Made by a program: the position numbers and the translations under genes
Part shown: positions 56,225 to 64,000 of the stretch, one piece after another
Position numbering within the stretch: the first letter of the stretch is position 1
Layout of the letters: each line of letters begins with the position of its first letter
Notes under the pieces: generated by a model
The model's database searches: none
What the model saw: only the letters and a program-made list of their open reading frames with translations
What the model was told of the DNA's origin: nothing
NCBI RefSeq assembly: GCF_016899755.1
Contig: NZ_JACJJC010000005.1
Span: 1 to 64,000, forward strand
Length of the DNA: 64,000 bases
From: Sutterella massiliensis
GTDB taxonomy: Bacteria > Pseudomonadota > Gammaproteobacteria > Burkholderiales > Burkholderiaceae_F
Direction: 5' to 3'

Positions 56225-56255
56225 GATGTCCGGCGCTTTTGCCGGGCATCTTTTT
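56225..56255 (+). terminator. Intrinsic terminator between trmD and rplS
   Basis: GATGTCCGGC (56225-56234) / GCCGGGCATC (56241-56250), a 10-bp stem with one G-U pair and a 6-base loop, then TTTTT. It starts 8 bases after the trmD stop. No clear promoter was seen between it and rplS. Confidence 0.8.
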
Positions 56256-56400
56256 CATCAACACCATCCTCTCGGCGGCGGACTTGTCAGACGAGCGCGC
56301 CCGAACGGATCTCGATCCGCATCGGCTGCGTCGCAAGCCCCTCGCTGCGCATGACGCGCAGCCCGACATGGGCCGCATGACGATGGCAACGGAGTAAAAA

Positions 56401-56772
56401 ATGAATCTGATCCAGATTCTCGAACAGGAAGAAATCGCCCGCGTTTCCGCCGGCAAGACCATCCCCGACTTCCGCGCCGGCGACACCGTCGTCGTCAACG
56501 TGAATGTCATCGAAGGCTCGCGCAAGCGTCTTCAGGCCTTCGAAGGCGTCGTCATTGCCCGCCGCAACCGCGGTCTCAACTCCTCGTTCATCGTTCGCAA
56601 GATCTCCTCGGGCGAAGGCGTCGAACGTACGTTCCAGCTCTATGCCCCGACGATCGAAAGCATCGTGGTGAAGCGCCACGGCGACGTCCGCCGCGCCAAG
56701 CTCTACTACCTGCGCGAACGCTCCGGCAAGGCCGCCCGCATCAAGGAACGCCTCGTCCGCAAGGAAGCCTAA
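56401..56772 (+). CDS. rplS: 50S ribosomal protein L19
   Basis: 123-residue L19 beginning [20 protein letters not shown], with [31 protein letters not shown] and SGEGVERTF, the family core. It ends the rpsP operon and is followed by two hairpins. Confidence 0.98.
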   Translation: MNLIQILEQEEIARVSAGKTIPDFRAGDTVVVNVNVIEGSRKRLQAFEGVVIARRNRGLNSSFIVRKISSGEGVERTFQLYAPTIESIVVKRHGDVRRAKLYYLRERSGKAARIKERLVRKEA

Positions 56773-56796
56773 TTCGGCTTTTGCTTTGCGAACGAT

Positions 56797-56864
56797 CCGC
56801 CGCTCTTTTTCGAGCGGCGGCTTGTCACGAAAAGACCCGTCTTCTTCGGAATGGCGGGTTTTTT
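56797..56864 (+). terminator. Double terminator of the rpsP operon
   Basis: First hairpin CCGCCGCTC (56797-56805) / GAGCGGCGG (56812-56820); second ACCCGTC (56835-56841) / GGCGGGT (56853-56859) followed by six T. Confidence 0.8.
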
Positions 56865-56876
56865 CTTATCCGGACA

Positions 56877-57043
56877 TTTTATTAATCCCGTTCAGGTTTT
56901 ATTAATTGTCTTCTGAGCAACTTCTCCTAAGGAAAAGCGCTTGTTCGCTGGCGGTCTGCAACAAGCTTTCTTCAAGTCGTCCTCTTTGGATGCCCTCTGC
57001 GGCACAGAAAACGGGCAAGGAGCTCTTAGCGAGCTCCTACAAT
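56877..57043 (+). promoter_or_regulatory. Control region of the iron-type dehydrogenase gene
   Basis: TTTTATTAAT occurs twice, at 56877-56886 and 56897-56906, exactly 20 bases apart. Downstream, an 8-bp inverted repeat AGGAGCTC (57018-57025) / GAGCTCCT (57031-57038) fills the spacer region just before TACAAT (57038-57043), a likely -10. No good -35 is present, as in activator-dependent promoters. Confidence 0.45.
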
Positions 57044-57142
57044 CGTAAAACTGCGCCTTCGTTCGGGCGGTCCGTCGGGCCGCGCCTGAGAGAGCCGTCG
57101 AAGCGGCCGCGAAGGTAAACGATTGACAAAGAGAGGCAAAGA

Positions 57143-58255
57143 ATGAAGAACTACACGGTGACGCTGCCCAACTACAGCATCGGGCCGAACTGCTACGAAG
57201 AGATCGGCGCCGTCTGTACACGCTTTGGCAAGCGCGCGGCGGTGGTGGGCGGCGCAACGGCGCTCGAAAAGGCGGGGCCCGCGCTTCGTCAGGGGCTCGC
57301 GGACGCGGGGATAGAGATTGCCGATTGGTTTGTCTACGGCTCGGACGCGACGATGGCTGCGGTCGAACGGATTGTCACCGCTCCCGAAGTGCAGGCTGCC
57401 GATATGCTTTTTGGCGTCGGCGGCGGGCGCGCCATTGATACGGTGAAGGCTGCGGCCGACATGCTCGGCAAGCCCTTCTTCTCGTGCCCGACGGTGGCGT
57501 CGAACTGCGCCCCCGTTTCGGCTATTTCCGTTATCTACCGTGAAGACGGCGCCCTCGACCGCTACTACTTTCCGAAGGGCTGCCCGACGCACTGCTTCAT
57601 CAACACGAGCGTCATTCTCGACAGTCCCGAAGAGCTCTTTTGGGCCGGGATCGGAGACGCGCTCAGCAAGGGGCTCGAAACGCAGCTCGCGAGCCGCGGC
57701 AAGCGCCTCTCGCATACGCCGCTCATGGGTGTTGAGCTCGGCCGCATCTGCGAAGCGCCGCTTCTCACATACGGCAAGGCCGCACTCGAAGATTTCCGCG
57801 CCGCTCGGCTGACGGATGCTTTTGTGGAAGTGGTGCTCGACATCATTATTTCGACGGGGATCGTCTCGAACCTCGTGACGACCGCTGACGACTACTATTA
57901 CAACTCTTCGCTTGCGCACTGCTTCTACAACGCTTCGATGGTGCTGCCCAAGGTGCACACGCACCTTCACGGCGAAGTGGTGAGCTTCGGCAATCTCGTG
58001 CTGCTCGCTGCCGACGGTCGAGACGAAGAGCTCGAGCGCTTCATTGCGTTCAACCGTTCGATTCGATTGCCGATCACGCTCGCCGACATCGATATCGTCG
58101 AGCACGCCGACATCGTGCGCTTGGTCGAGCGTGCGAGCGCGATGCGCGAGTGGACGTGCGTGCCCTACGAAATGACGAAGGAAAAATTCACGGCGGCAAT
58201 TCTGAAGGCCGATGCGGCAGGGCGCACCTACCTTGCGAGAAGCTCGGGCGAATAA
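57143..58255 (+). CDS. Iron-containing alcohol dehydrogenase, glycerol dehydrogenase-like
   Basis: 370-residue NAD(P)-linked, metal-dependent dehydrogenase of the glycerol dehydrogenase/G1P dehydrogenase branch. The NAD-binding GVGGGRAIDTVKAAAD (about 93-108) and PTVASNCAPVSAISVIY are typical. Metal ligands are Asp in GDALSK (about 174), His in LAHCFYN (about 257) and His in HTHLHGE (about 275). GAGAGGCAAAG precedes the ATG. The true substrate may not be glycerol; related gut-bacterial enzymes vary. Confidence 0.87.
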   Translation: MKNYTVTLPNYSIGPNCYEEIGAVCTRFGKRAAVVGGATALEKAGPALRQGLADAGIEIADWFVYGSDATMAAVERIVTAPEVQAADMLFGVGGGRAIDTVKAAADMLGKPFFSCPTVASNCAPVSAISVIYREDGALDRYYFPKGCPTHCFINTSVILDSPEELFWAGIGDALSKGLETQLASRGKRLSHTPLMGVELGRICEAPLLTYGKAALEDFRAARLTDAFVEVVLDIIISTGIVSNLVTTADDYYYNSSLAHCFYNASMVLPKVHTHLHGEVVSFGNLVLLAADGRDEELERFIAFNRSIRLPITLADIDIVEHADIVRLVERASAMREWTCVPYEMTKEKFTAAILKADAAGRTYLARSSGE

Positions 58256-58282
58256 CGAGCTCGAAGCGAAGCACCGCACGAG

Positions 58283-58323
58283 AAAAACGCCCGAAGGCTT
58301 CGAAAAGCTTTCGGGCGATTTTT
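58283..58323. terminator. Bidirectional terminator between dehydrogenase and methyltransferase genes
   Basis: CGCCCGAA (58288-58295) pairs with TTCGGGCG (58310-58317), extended by GGCTT/AAGC, flanked by AAAAA (58283-58287) and TTTTT (58319-58323). Confidence 0.85.
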
Positions 58324-58356
58324 CTCTTGAAGCGAAGCGTACGAATGGATGCCCGC

Positions 58357-59571
58357 TTATTCGGCGTCGTTCGTCTGCGTCTTCTTTTCGCGGCGGTTGC
58401 TGCCCGCGACCATGTCGAAGCGGAAGAAGCGGCATTCGAGCGGGCCGTTAAAGAGTACGACCTTGCGCGAGGGCTTCAGCCGCATCTGGCTCGGCAGCGT
58501 CCGGTCGGAGGAGAGCATCCAGGCGCGCCACCCTGCGTAATGCTGCTTGAGGTTCGCTGCCACGTGTCCCATCATGGACTGAATGGATGCGGACTTCGGA
58601 TTGGACTGTTCGCCGTAGGGCGGATTTGCGATGACGAGCCCCGGCTCGAACCCTTCGGGGAGTTCGGGCGGGACGACTTCGCGCGCGTCACCCTGCGTGA
58701 AGCTGAGGCGGCCGTCGTCGAGGAGCTTTCCGAGACCGGCGCGATCGGCGTTTTCGAGCGCCTTTTCAACGACGATCGAAGAGATGTCGCTCGCGCGGAT
58801 GAGGACTTCGGCATGCGGATTCACGGCCGCACGCGCGTCTTCGAGCATTTCCGTCCAGAGCGAGCGGTCGAACCCTTCGAGGTTTTCAAAGGCAAAGCTG
58901 CGGTCTAGTCCCGGCGCGTAGTTGATCGCGATGCGCGCGGCTTCAATGGCAATCGTGCCCGAGCCGCAGAAGGGGTCGACCAGGGGCATTTCGGGGCGCC
59001 ATTCCGAGAGCAGCAGAAGACCGGCGGCGAGGTTTTCCTTCAGGGGCGCTTCGCCGTGCGTGAGGCGCCAGCCGCGCTTAAAGAGCGCTTCGCCCGCGAG
59101 GTCGAGAAAGAGGCTCACGCGATCGTACGTGAAGTGCGCCACGATGCGCACGTCGGGTGTGCGGCGGTCGACGCTCGGACGCCGTCCGGCGAGTTCGCGG
59201 AAGCGGTCGCAGATCGCATCCTTGATGCGCAGCGCCGCGAAGTCGATGCTCTCGAGCGGGCAGCGCGTCGCGCTCGTGTCGATGCGAAGCGTTACGTCGG
59301 GACCGAACCAGCGCTCCCACTTCGTCGAGCGGGCAATGTCGTAAACATCGCGGCTGTCCCAGTATTCGGCGTGCGCGACACGCATCAGAATGCGGCTTGC
59401 AAGACGCGAATGCAGGCACGCGGCCATCGCGAGGCCCGTGTCGCCCGCAAACTGTACGCCGCCGCGGCCGGGGCGCACGAGATCGGGATCCGCGCCGAGC
59501 GCGAGAATCTCGTCTGCGAGCAGCGTCTCGAGTCCGAAGGGGCAAACAGCGTAAAAGGAAAAGGCCGGCAT
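58357..59571 (-). CDS. THUMP-domain 23S rRNA (guanine-N2) methyltransferase, RlmL type
   Basis: 404 residues: an N-terminal ferredoxin-like and THUMP domain (about 1-165, FYAVCPFGLETLLADEIL at the start) and a Rossmann methyltransferase with DPFCGSGTIAIEAA (about 199-212) and the NPPYGE catalytic motif (about 321). This is the layout of the N-terminal half of RlmL (m2G2445). The separate RlmK half of E. coli RlmKL is absent, as in many betaproteobacteria. Confidence 0.9.
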   Translation of the reverse strand: MPAFSFYAVCPFGLETLLADEILALGADPDLVRPGRGGVQFAGDTGLAMAACLHSRLASRILMRVAHAEYWDSRDVYDIARSTKWERWFGPDVTLRIDTSATRCPLESIDFAALRIKDAICDRFRELAGRRPSVDRRTPDVRIVAHFTYDRVSLFLDLAGEALFKRGWRLTHGEAPLKENLAAGLLLLSEWRPEMPLVDPFCGSGTIAIEAARIAINYAPGLDRSFAFENLEGFDRSLWTEMLEDARAAVNPHAEVLIRASDISSIVVEKALENADRAGLGKLLDDGRLSFTQGDAREVVPPELPEGFEPGLVIANPPYGEQSNPKSASIQSMMGHVAANLKQHYAGWRAWMLSSDRTLPSQMRLKPSRKVVLFNGPLECRFFRFDMVAGSNRREKKTQTNDAE

Positions 59572-59600
59572 GTTGGTGTCAGTAGTTGGATTGTTCGGGC

Positions 59601-59627
59601 GGGCGCCGCTTCGCTGAAGCGGCGCCC
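59601..59627 (-). terminator. Hairpin after proA
   Basis: GGGCGCCGCTT (59601-59611) / AAGCGGCGCCC (59617-59627), an 11-bp stem with a 5-base loop in the 130-base gap between proA and the methyltransferase gene. No T-run follows on the minus strand. Confidence 0.4.
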
Positions 59628-59704
59628 GAGGGCAGTTGTTGCTTTCTGTGTGCGCTTTGCGGCGTCTCTCTCAGGAAGGCGTCTGCGGCGCGAGGACAGG
59701 CGAT

Positions 59705-60994
59705 TTAGGCGCGCCCTTCGCCGTGGCCCAGGACGACGTACTTGAGGTTCGTGAGGCCTTCAAGTCCGACAGGGCCGCGCACGTGAAGTTTGTCGGTCGA
59801 GATGCCGATCTCCGCGCCGAGGCCGTACTCAAAGCCGTCGGCAAAGCGCGTCGATGCGTTTACCATGACGGAGCTCGAGTCGACTTCCCGCAAAAAGCGG
59901 TTCGCTGCCGTCCAGTCGTTCGTAATGATCGCATCGGTGTGCTGCGAGCCGTGCTCAGCAATGAAGTCGATCGCCGCGTCGAGCGAATCGACGACGGCAA
60001 TGCTGATGACGGGCGCATTGTATTCGGTATCCCAGTCCGTGTCCTCTGCGGCAACGACGGGGAGTTCCGCCGCAGACAAAATTGCAAACGCAGCGGGGTC
60101 TGCGCGCATTTCGACGCCCTTATCGGCAAAGATGCGGCCGATTTTCGGCAGAAACGCCTCCGCGGCGTCGCGGTGCACAAGGAGCGTCTCCGTGGCGTTG
60201 CAGGGCGAGTAGCGCTGCGTCTTGGCGTTGTCCGTGACGCGAACGGCCATTTCGATGTCGGCGGCGGCATCCACATAGGTGTGGCAGATGCCGTCGAGGT
60301 GCTTGATCATCGGCACCGTCGCTTCGGCCATGAGGCGCGAGATGAGGCCCTTGCCGCCGCGCGGAATCAGCACGTCGACGAATTTGCGCGCGCGGATGAG
60401 TTCGCCCACGATGGTGCGGTCGCCGACGGCGACGACCTGTACGCCCGCGCCCGGGAGCCCGGCCGCTTCAAGCGCGCGGGAGACGAGTTCGGCGAGCTTC
60501 TTGTTGCTTTCAAGCGCTTCGTGGCCGCCGCGCAGAATGATGGCGTTGCCCGACTTGATGGCGAGCGCCGAAGCGTCGATCGTGACGTTCGGGCGCGATT
60601 CGAAAATCATGGCGATGACGCCGAGCGGCACGCGCATGCGGCCGACGCTGATGCCGGTCGGCCGAGGGCGCAGCGCTTCGATTTCGCCCACGGGATCGGG
60701 GAGCGCTTCGATTTCGCGAACCCCTTCGGCCATGCGCTCGAGCACTTTGTCGGTGATGGCAAGGCGGTCGAGGAAGGCTTCGGAGAGCCCTTCGGCGCGC
60801 GCACGTTCGAGGTCGAGGCGGTTGGCGGCAAAAATCGCTTCGCGCTCTTCGGTCAAAAGCGCGGCGAGCGTCGAGAGCGCGAGGTTTTTCTTCGCGCTCG
60901 GCGCACTCGCGAGGCTTCTTGCAGCGCGCTTGGAGGCGCGGCCGAGCGTAGCGACGACTTCACGGGCGTCGGCGGCTTTCTCTTGCGTGGACAT
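59705..60994 (-). CDS. proA: Gamma-glutamyl phosphate reductase
   Basis: 429-residue NADPH-dependent enzyme of proline synthesis. The catalytic Cys lies in [13 protein letters not shown] (about 260); [34 protein letters not shown] and the C-terminal [18 protein letters not shown] are the expected motifs. It is downstream of holA on the same strand, a common order in betaproteobacteria. Confidence 0.97.
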   Translation of the reverse strand: MSTQEKAADAREVVATLGRASKRAARSLASAPSAKKNLALSTLAALLTEEREAIFAANRLDLERARAEGLSEAFLDRLAITDKVLERMAEGVREIEALPDPVGEIEALRPRPTGISVGRMRVPLGVIAMIFESRPNVTIDASALAIKSGNAIILRGGHEALESNKKLAELVSRALEAAGLPGAGVQVVAVGDRTIVGELIRARKFVDVLIPRGGKGLISRLMAEATVPMIKHLDGICHTYVDAAADIEMAVRVTDNAKTQRYSPCNATETLLVHRDAAEAFLPKIGRIFADKGVEMRADPAAFAILSAAELPVVAAEDTDWDTEYNAPVISIAVVDSLDAAIDFIAEHGSQHTDAIITNDWTAANRFLREVDSSSVMVNASTRFADGFEYGLGAEIGISTDKLHVRGPVGLEGLTNLKYVVLGHGEGRA

Positions 60995-61095
60995 GGCTAG
61001 GGGCTCCCTGGGGAAAAATGCTTTGCGAGCAGCTGCGTGCTCGGTTCTCATTGTAGGTCCGCCTCGAGCGGCTCGAGCGGGTGCGGCGCATGCTT

Positions 61096-62091
61096 TCAGC
61101 GGGCGAGAAAGAGACAGACGCTCTTTAGTTCGATCCACGGATCGCTGTCGCGCTGCGGCACGGGGAGCCCCTTTGAGATGCGGTCGATGTCGGCGCATAC
61201 CGAGAGCGCCGCCGCAACGCGCTGGGGCTTCAGGCGCCTTGCTGCGCGCTTGAGTTCGTCGGTGGCGAAGACGCCCTTGACGAAAGACTGACCGCGCGCG
61301 TAGGCGGCGGAAAGCCGCAGGACGCTTCTGAGCTGCATTGTGAGCATCATGAGGATGAGCGGGAAGGGCTCGGCTTGCGCTTCAAGGCCGTCAACGATGC
61401 GTGCGACGCGCTCGGGTTCGCCCAAAAGTGTCGAGCGAACGAGTGCGTCCGTGCCGTAGCGCGAGCTGTTGCTCACGCACGCATCGATGTTTTCCGACGT
61501 GAGTTCGCCGGGACCGAAGAGAATGCCGAGCTTGTCGACTTCCTGTTTGGCGGCGAGAAGGTTGCCTTCGACCAAGTCGGCGAAGCGCTCGAGCGCCTCG
61601 CGCGGCGCTTTCTGACCGTTGCGCGCAAGGCGCGAGGCGAGCCAGCGCGGCAGCGCTTCGCGCGGCACGGGCGAGCAGTCGACGACGCTCGAAGCCTTGA
61701 CGAGCGCCGTCCACCATTTGGCTTTTTCACCCTGCCAGCCCGGGCGCGGCATCGAGAAAACGGTGACGACGCCCTCGAAAGGCCGCTCGACGAACTGCGT
61801 AAGCGGTCCCGCACCGCGAATGCCGGGCGCGCCACCCGGGATTCGCACTTCGAGAAGTTTCTTGTCGGCAAACATCCCGATTGCGGCAGCCGAATCGGCA
61901 AGCTGCGACCAGTCCGACGAGGGAGCGAGCTCGAGCACCTGGCGGTCCGTGTAGCCGAGTGCGCGTGCGCGCTCGCGGATGAGGTCCACGCTCTCGAGCT
62001 TCAGAAGGTCTTCGCTGCCCGTAACAAGCCAGAAGGGCGCAAGCTCGGCTTGCGCTTCCAGGTAGGCAGCGAGTTCGCCCGCTTCAATCAT
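61096..62091 (-). CDS. holA: DNA polymerase III delta subunit
   Basis: 331-residue clamp-loader subunit that opens the beta clamp. [18 protein letters not shown] near the N-terminus, then [10 protein letters not shown] and [19 protein letters not shown] (about 193-211), are the HolA landmarks. Its ATG overlaps the lptE stop (ATGA), so the two are translationally coupled. Confidence 0.95.
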   Translation of the reverse strand: MIEAGELAAYLEAQAELAPFWLVTGSEDLLKLESVDLIRERARALGYTDRQVLELAPSSDWSQLADSAAAIGMFADKKLLEVRIPGGAPGIRGAGPLTQFVERPFEGVVTVFSMPRPGWQGEKAKWWTALVKASSVVDCSPVPREALPRWLASRLARNGQKAPREALERFADLVEGNLLAAKQEVDKLGILFGPGELTSENIDACVSNSSRYGTDALVRSTLLGEPERVARIVDGLEAQAEPFPLILMMLTMQLRSVLRLSAAYARGQSFVKGVFATDELKRAARRLKPQRVAAALSVCADIDRISKGLPVPQRDSDPWIELKSVCLFLAR

Positions 62092-62588
62092 GGCTTTCGC
62101 GCCGCTTCGATGTAGCGGATCATCTGCGCGATGAGGTCGTTTTCCATATCGCGGTAAAGGACCTCTTCTTCCTTTTCGCGCGAAAGGAATTCGCTTTCCG
62201 AATACGTGATGTCTCGGTGTGCGATGAGCTGCGTCGGCTCGACGAAAGTGAAGTCTTCAATCGTCGACGTGACGCGGAATTCGATTGTGAGCGTGAGCTC
62301 GTACTCGCGCGCGCGGCCCGAGTCGCTGATCGAGAGCACCTCGCGGTCACGCTCCCAGTCGATGAGTTCCAGAATCGCTTCCGCCTCATTCGGGCTCTTG
62401 ACGCAGCGCACGTTCGAGCCGGATTCGATCATGCGCTTGAGCAAGCCGGAAAAGCGCGTGTTCTCGCGCATCTGCAGGTAAAGCGTTTCAAAGGGCGCCT
62501 GGAAGTGGCCGCGAAGGCGAAAGCCGCAGCCCGAAAGAAGAAGGCCGGCGCCGGCGGCCGATAGCAGTGCGCGTCGAGTTGTCTGCAT
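62088..62588 (-). CDS. lptE: LPS-assembly lipoprotein LptE
   Basis: 166-residue outer-membrane lipoprotein that plugs LptD and helps place LPS on the surface. The lipobox is LLLSGC (Cys21), followed by GFRLRGHFQAPFETLYLQ, the LptE signature. MQTTRRALLSAAGAGLLL has a twin Arg, but a Sec lipoprotein route is usual. It sits between leuS and holA, the conserved location. Confidence 0.94.
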   Translation of the reverse strand: MQTTRRALLSAAGAGLLLSGCGFRLRGHFQAPFETLYLQMRENTRFSGLLKRMIESGSNVRCVKSPNEAEAILELIDWERDREVLSISDSGRAREYELTLTIEFRVTSTIEDFTFVEPTQLIAHRDITYSESEFLSREKEEEVLYRDMENDLIAQMIRYIEAARKP

Positions 62589-62978
62589 GAAAATGGGGCC
62601 GCAGGAGGCGCTTCGCGCTGCGAGTGAACTGGCGCGGACCCTCGGGCTGCGGCGGACGAAAGTGTCGGGTTCTGTGTTCGCACGCGGCGATTGCGGTCTG
62701 CGTGCGGAGCGGGTCGGGCGCGAAGGCGGATCGGTCGCTTTGGGGGCGTTATCGTCGCTCTTCAGGGCGCTCGGGTCCGCTCATTATAAAGTGCGTCGCA
62801 CCGTACAAAACGATGACCGGCCATAGAGACGGTTGCTGAAAAAAGGAAGCTACCGTCACCAAAAGCGAACCGAGAGAGCACACGAAAATAAAGCCCGGCT
62901 GCGCGGTTGCAGCCGGGCTTTCGAGCTTTGCGGCCCGAGGGAGCGCGGGCAGCTGCCCGCGGCTCGATCGCTTTGCGA
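62589..62978 (-). promoter_or_regulatory. Region between leuS and lptE
   Basis: 390 bases without a gene. On the minus strand a perfect TATAAT (62788-62783) is a likely -10 for lptE-holA; just upstream is a GTGCG-A-CGCAC dyad (62801-62791). No strong -35 is present. A leuS terminator lies at 62890-62921. Confidence 0.5.
62890..62921 (-). terminator. Terminator of leuS
   Basis: A perfect 13-bp stem AAAGCCCGGCTGC (62921-62909 and 62902-62890) with a 6-base loop, followed on the minus strand by TTTATTTTC. It lies 58 bases past the leuS stop. Confidence 0.85.
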
Positions 62979-64000
62979 TTACTTCGCGACGACGTTCACG
63001 AGGCGGTTCTTGACGACGATTACCTTGCGAACGGTGAGTTCACCCACAAAGCGCTGCACGTCGGGATTGGCGAGCGCAGCGGCCTCAATCGTCGCCTGGT
63101 CGGCGTCGGTCGGCACGCGGATTTCGCCGCGCAGCTTGCCGTTCACCTGCACGACGAGCTTCAATTCGTCGGCGGCGATCGCTTCTTCGGACCACTTCGG
63201 CCAGGGCGCATCGATGAGCTCGCCGATCGCTTCGACAAAGCCCACTTCGCCCCAGAGGGCGGTCGTGATGTGCGGCGCGATCGGGTAGAGCGTACGTAGC
63301 AGAATCGAAGCGCATTCCTTGCGGACGGCGTCCGCGGCGGCGCCTTCTTCCTTAAAGGCTTCGATCACGTTGAACATCTTCATGCAGGCCGACACGACCG
63401 TGTTGTACTGCATGCGCTCGAAGTCGAATTCGGCCTGGCGCAGCGCCGTATGCACTTCGCGGCGCAGATGCTTGGCGTCGTGGCTGAGCGCGGCGGCATC
63501 AAACGTCATCGGCGCGGCGAGCAGCGCTTCGTGCTTGGCATAGACCCAGTTCCAGATGCGGCGCAGGAAGCGGAACGTGCCTTCGGCACCCGAATTGGAC
63601 CAGGCGGCCGACTGATCGGGGGGACCGGCGAACATCACGAAGCTGCGGGCCGTGTCGGCACCGTACTTCTGAATGATGTCGCGCGGCTCGACAACGTTGC
63701 ACTTGGACTTCGACATCTTTTCGATGCCGCCGAGCACCACAGGCTCGCCGTCTTCCTTCGAAATCGCGCCCGAGGGACGGCCTTTGTCGTCGAACTGCAT
63801 TTCGACTTCATCCGGGTAGTACCAGCGGCGGTGGCCGTCGGGCAGATCGCGGTAGAAGCATTCGGCCATGAGCATGCCCTGCGTGAAGAGGCGCTTGAAG
63901 GGTTCGTCATACTTGACGAGCCCGAGGTCGCGCATCACCTTCGTCCAGAAGCGGGCGTAGAGCAGGTGCAGCACGGCGTGCTCGATGCCGCCGATGTACT
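62979..64000 (-). CDS. leuS: Leucyl-tRNA synthetase, C-terminal part, cut by window edge
   Basis: The frame is open to the right edge, beginning YIGGIEHAVLHLLYARFW. The KMSKSK motif (KMSKSKCNVV) is visible, followed by the anticodon-binding domain and the C-terminal VVQVNGKLRGEI and VGELTVRKVIVVKNRLVNVV. Those features and the leuS-lptE-holA order identify LeuRS. About two-thirds of the gene, including HIGH and the editing domain, lies outside. Confidence 0.97.
   Translation of the reverse strand, partial: YIGGIEHAVLHLLYARFWTKVMRDLGLVKYDEPFKRLFTQGMLMAECFYRDLPDGHRRWYYPDEVEMQFDDKGRPSGAISKEDGEPVVLGGIEKMSKSKCNVVEPRDIIQKYGADTARSFVMFAGPPDQSAAWSNSGAEGTFRFLRRIWNWVYAKHEALLAAPMTFDAAALSHDAKHLRREVHTALRQAEFDFERMQYNTVVSACMKMFNVIEAFKEEGAAADAVRKECASILLRTLYPIAPHITTALWGEVGFVEAIGELIDAPWPKWSEEAIAADELKLVVQVNGKLRGEIRVPTDADQATIEAAALANPDVQRFVGELTVRKVIVVKNRLVNVVAK

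Overview
The window is GC-rich, densely coding bacterial chromosome. Conserved gene orders (ribF-ileS-lspA-coaBC, leuS-lptE-holA-proA, rpsP-rimM-trmD-rplS, rpsU-yqeY beside dnaG-rpoD), LptE, ImuA/ImuB-like proteins and the general protein style point to a betaproteobacterium of the order Burkholderiales. The secreted aryl-sulfate sulfotransferase with a LysR regulator, orphan binding protein, M20 amidohydrolase and unusual carboxylate-type permeases fit the gut family Sutterellaceae. The family placement is inference from recognised proteins; no database search was done.

Layout. 1-257: start of an IS607-type serine recombinase running off the left edge. 330-6345 (minus): ribF, ileS, lspA, coaBC. 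6750-9046 (plus): purN and an RsmB-like rRNA methyltransferase. 9304-12236: aryl-sulfate sulfotransferase divergent from a LysR regulator. 12314-16018: YbaK deacylase, ispH, ribosomal proteins L28/L33, tsaD. 16173-27764: macromolecular-synthesis region, with rpsU and yqeY on minus and a truncated DUF4143 gene, dnaG, rpoD, a ProX-type deacylase (minus) and a second full-length sigma-70 gene. 28013-29443: RhlE-type helicase, followed by a probable structured RNA and a lone AbrB-type protein. 30189-32851 (minus): a methyltransferase, tRNA-Glu(CUC), gltX. 33134-41037: accessory uptake and hydrolase cluster. 41217-44437 (minus): queH, imuB-like, imuA. 45177-52051 (plus): yggS, proC, ugpBAEC, a YqaA-like protein. 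52495-56772 (plus): etfB-etfA and rpsP-rimM-trmD-rplS. 57143-58255: iron-type alcohol/glycerol dehydrogenase. 58357-64000 (minus): RlmL-type methyltransferase, proA, holA, lptE and the C-terminal part of leuS, which runs off the right edge.

Most of the window is housekeeping: translation (synthetases, tRNA editing, ribosomal proteins, rRNA/tRNA modification), replication (dnaG, holA), cofactors (riboflavin, CoA, isoprenoids) and transcription. The points of most interest are two tandem housekeeping-type sigma factors, one with an about 300-residue lysine/alanine/glutamate-rich N-terminal extension; an intrinsic-terminator-like hairpin immediately downstream of the predicted promoter of the second sigma gene; a DnaG with a Gly/Tyr/Arg-rich insert and a long disordered tail; a 121-nt nested hairpin between rpsP and rimM; a tRNA-Glu with C33 in place of the near-universal U33; a possible 6S-like RNA after rhlE; a perfect FNR-type palindrome in a long intergenic region; and ImuA/ImuB without a visible DnaE2.
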